Assembly: GCA_022340805.1 (NCBI GenBank)
Contig: JAJDNF010000061.1
Location: 1 to 62,395 of the forward strand
Direction of reading: 5' to 3'
DNA: 62,395 nt
Origin: Chromatiaceae bacterium
GTDB lineage: Bacteria; Pseudomonadota; Gammaproteobacteria; Chromatiales; Chromatiaceae
The notes below the pieces were generated by a model. That model did no database searches. It worked only from the letters and a program-made list of their open reading frames with translations, and was not told where the DNA came from. A program made the position numbers and the translations under genes. Below, one piece after another: positions 60,794-62,395 of this stretch (its first letter is position 1; the number at the start of each line of letters is the position of its first letter).

Positions 60794-62206
60794 TCAGAAG
60801 ACCCCGATCGAGTTGAGGAACACGATGCCAATCCCGACCGGCGATACAAAGCGGATGACGAGCCACCAGGCGTCGAAAAGCTGCTGGCGGCGGATCGCGA
60901 GTTCATCCAGAGCCATGTGCCGTCCGGCCCCGTAGCCGACGAACAACGCAATCATCAGACCGCCCAGCGGCAGCATGACGTTGGACGCCAGGAAGTCCTT
61001 CAGGTCAAAAATCGTCCTGCCAAACAGCTGGTAGTCCTCACCAGACCAGACATTGAACGACAGGACCGAGCCGATGCCGAGCGTCCAGGCCAGCATTCCG
61101 ACCACGGCCGCGGCGGTGCCACGTCGCCAGCCGCGACTGTCGACCAGCCAGGCCACGGCCGGTTCGACCAGCGATATGGACGAAGACCAGGCCGCGAACA
61201 CCAGCAGGATGAAAAATATCGTGCCGAACCATTGGCCGCCCGGCATGTTGCCGAAGGCGATCGGCAGGGTCTGGAAGATCAGGCCCGGACCGGCGGACGG
61301 CTCAAGGCCGCTGGCAAACACGATCGGGAATATGGCCATACCGGCCAGCAGCGCGACGACGGTATCCGCGACGGCGATCGTGATGGTCGCGCCTGTGATC
61401 GACGCCCTGTCCGGGACATAGGCGCCGTAGGCCATGATCGCCCCCATTCCCAGGCTGAGCGTGAAAAACGCATGGCCCATCGCGACCAGCACCGGCTCAC
61501 CGCTGAATTGGCACTGCAACTGCTCCGCGCTGCCGGTGCAGATCTCGAACACCTTGGCGAAATTCACGTCGAACAGGAAATCCAGCGCGCGCACGAAATC
61601 GCCTTCCAAGTAGGCATATCCGACCATGATGAGCAGCATCACGAACAGCGCCGGCATCAATATCGTAACGGCGCGCTCGAGCCCGTCGCGTACGCCGCGC
61701 GCCACCACGGCGACCGTCATCACGATAAAAACGGTATGCCAGACCAACAGTCGCGGCGGCGAGCCGACCAGGTCGGCGAACAGCTTGGCCGACCCCTCGG
61801 CGGACACACCGTTCAGACCCCCACTGGCGGCCTGGAAGACATATGCCAGCGCCCACCCGGCGATCACGCTATAAAAAGACAGGATCAGGAAACCGGCCAC
61901 CACACCCGAGTAACCGACCAGGCTCCAGGCCGGCGAGGAGCCTTCCTCGCGCGCCAACCGGGTCATGGTACTGATCGGACTGGAGCGCCCGCGCCGGCCG
62001 AGCAGCAACTCGGCCATCATGATCGGGACACCGATCAGCGCGACGCACAGCAGGTAGACGAGCACAAAGGCCCCGCCGCCGTATTCACCGGTGATATACG
62101 GGAACTTCCAGATATTGCCGAGGCCCACCGCCGAGCCGACCGTGGCCATGATGAACACGGCTCTGGACGACCACATGCCGTGTACGGACTCACGCTTGCT
62201 GCTCAT
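60794..62206 (-). CDS. Sodium-dependent transporter of the NSS/SNF family
   Basis: 470 aa, inner membrane, about 11-12 helices. The signature at the first helix is VGSAVGLGNIWKFPYITGEY, with the unwound sodium-binding segment, then GGGAFVLVYLLCVALIGVP. Bacterial members such as LeuT and MhsT carry amino acids. The substrate here is unknown. ATG at 62206. It is directly followed by ratA on the same strand, so it may be co-transcribed. Confidence 0.9.
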   Translation of the reverse strand: MSSKRESVHGMWSSRAVFIMATVGSAVGLGNIWKFPYITGEYGGGAFVLVYLLCVALIGVPIMMAELLLGRRGRSSPISTMTRLAREEGSSPAWSLVGYSGVVAGFLILSFYSVIAGWALAYVFQAASGGLNGVSAEGSAKLFADLVGSPPRLLVWHTVFIVMTVAVVARGVRDGLERAVTILMPALFVMLLIMVGYAYLEGDFVRALDFLFDVNFAKVFEICTGSAEQLQCQFSGEPVLVAMGHAFFTLSLGMGAIMAYGAYVPDRASITGATITIAVADTVVALLAGMAIFPIVFASGLEPSAGPGLIFQTLPIAFGNMPGGQWFGTIFFILLVFAAWSSSISLVEPAVAWLVDSRGWRRGTAAAVVGMLAWTLGIGSVLSFNVWSGEDYQLFGRTIFDLKDFLASNVMLPLGGLMIALFVGYGAGRHMALDELAIRRQQLFDAWWLVIRFVSPVGIGIVFLNSIGVF

Positions 62207-62302
62207 TTGATGTTGCTCACAGGTGGGCATTTTCCTGCATGAAAGTCGGATTTTCGCGGATCGATCCGCGACAAACAAGGCGCCATGCTACACTCGCGCG
62301 CC

Positions 62303-62395
62303 ATGGCAAAGACGGCGAAAAAGAACACTGGCGGCGGGAACGGCAATGCCACCATCGCCCTCAATCGCAAGGCGCGCCACGAGTATTTCATCGAG
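62303..62395 (+). CDS. smpB: SsrA-binding protein SmpB, 5' part
   Basis: Trans-translation factor that delivers tmRNA to stalled ribosomes. The first 31 residues are present: a lysine/glycine-rich start, then ATIALNRKARHEYFIE, which matches the SmpB N-terminus. The gene runs off the right end of the window. Its position next to ratA/rnfH (with one inserted transporter) is the usual gammaproteobacterial order. Confidence 0.92.
   Translation, partial: MAKTAKKNTGGGNGNATIALNRKARHEYFIE

Noticed and set aside
1..62395. CRISPR arrays, insertion sequences, prophage genes
   Set aside because: No regularly spaced direct repeats, transposase, integrase or phage structural gene was seen on either strand.

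Overview
The window looks like a chromosomal segment of a GC-rich gammaproteobacterium, probably a Chromatiales-like, metabolically versatile or sulfur-cycle organism. The order smpB / NSS transporter / ratA-rnfH / bamE / fur at the right end is a gammaproteobacterial housekeeping arrangement. The PHB genes (phaB, phasin), the sigma-54 regulation and the respiratory formate dehydrogenase fit such a lineage. This placement is inference from gene content. There is no rRNA, intact tRNA, CRISPR array, transposase or integrase.

Layout. 1-8.7 kb: a SulP-STAS-cNMP fusion transporter, a BT1/MFS-like transporter, an alpha/beta hydrolase, small unknown proteins and a GT4 glycosyltransferase. 8.8-16.4 kb: a 1166-aa protein that resembles PPi-type PEP carboxykinases, then a three-gene operon of coiled-coil proteins of unknown function. 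16.6-38.7 kb is the core: mobA-mobB-moeA (minus), an NtrC-type two-component system plus a MoeB/ThiF enzyme (plus), moaA-fdhD-HTH/PBP regulator (minus), and a long plus-strand operon DUF3305-DUF3306-ferredoxin-TorD-TAT peptide-fdhA-fdhB-fdhC-NarI-like-HdrD/DsrK-like. 38.9-55.5 kb: envelope and secreted proteins, AIG2-like, LysR, PHB metabolism, a periplasmic PCMT homologue, a spermidine-synthase-like membrane protein, a lytic transglycosylase, a lipase maturation factor homologue and a nitroreductase. 55.7-58.9 kb: a TAXI-TRAP transporter. 59-62.4 kb: fur, bamE, rnfH, ratA, a sodium symporter and the 5' end of smpB.

Main finding. The molybdenum/formate region reads as one self-contained regulon. 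Five -24/-12 (sigma-54) elements with exact GG-N10-GC spacing sit in front of mobA, the two-component system, moaA, the DUF3305 operon and the TAT peptide/fdhA. A shared 15-bp motif, RGGACAWWTTKKCGC, occurs at about -100 to -155 in both divergent regions, and a weaker copy lies upstream of the fdhA promoter. The sigma-54 activator encoded between the two divergent regions is the obvious candidate to bind it. In this model one sensor kinase/activator pair co-induces cofactor synthesis (MoaA, MoeA, MobA, MobB), sulfur transfer to the cofactor (FdhD), dedicated chaperones and the enzyme itself. The enzyme operon also carries a DsrMK-like quinone/Fe-S pair that could form an extra electron outlet for formate oxidation.
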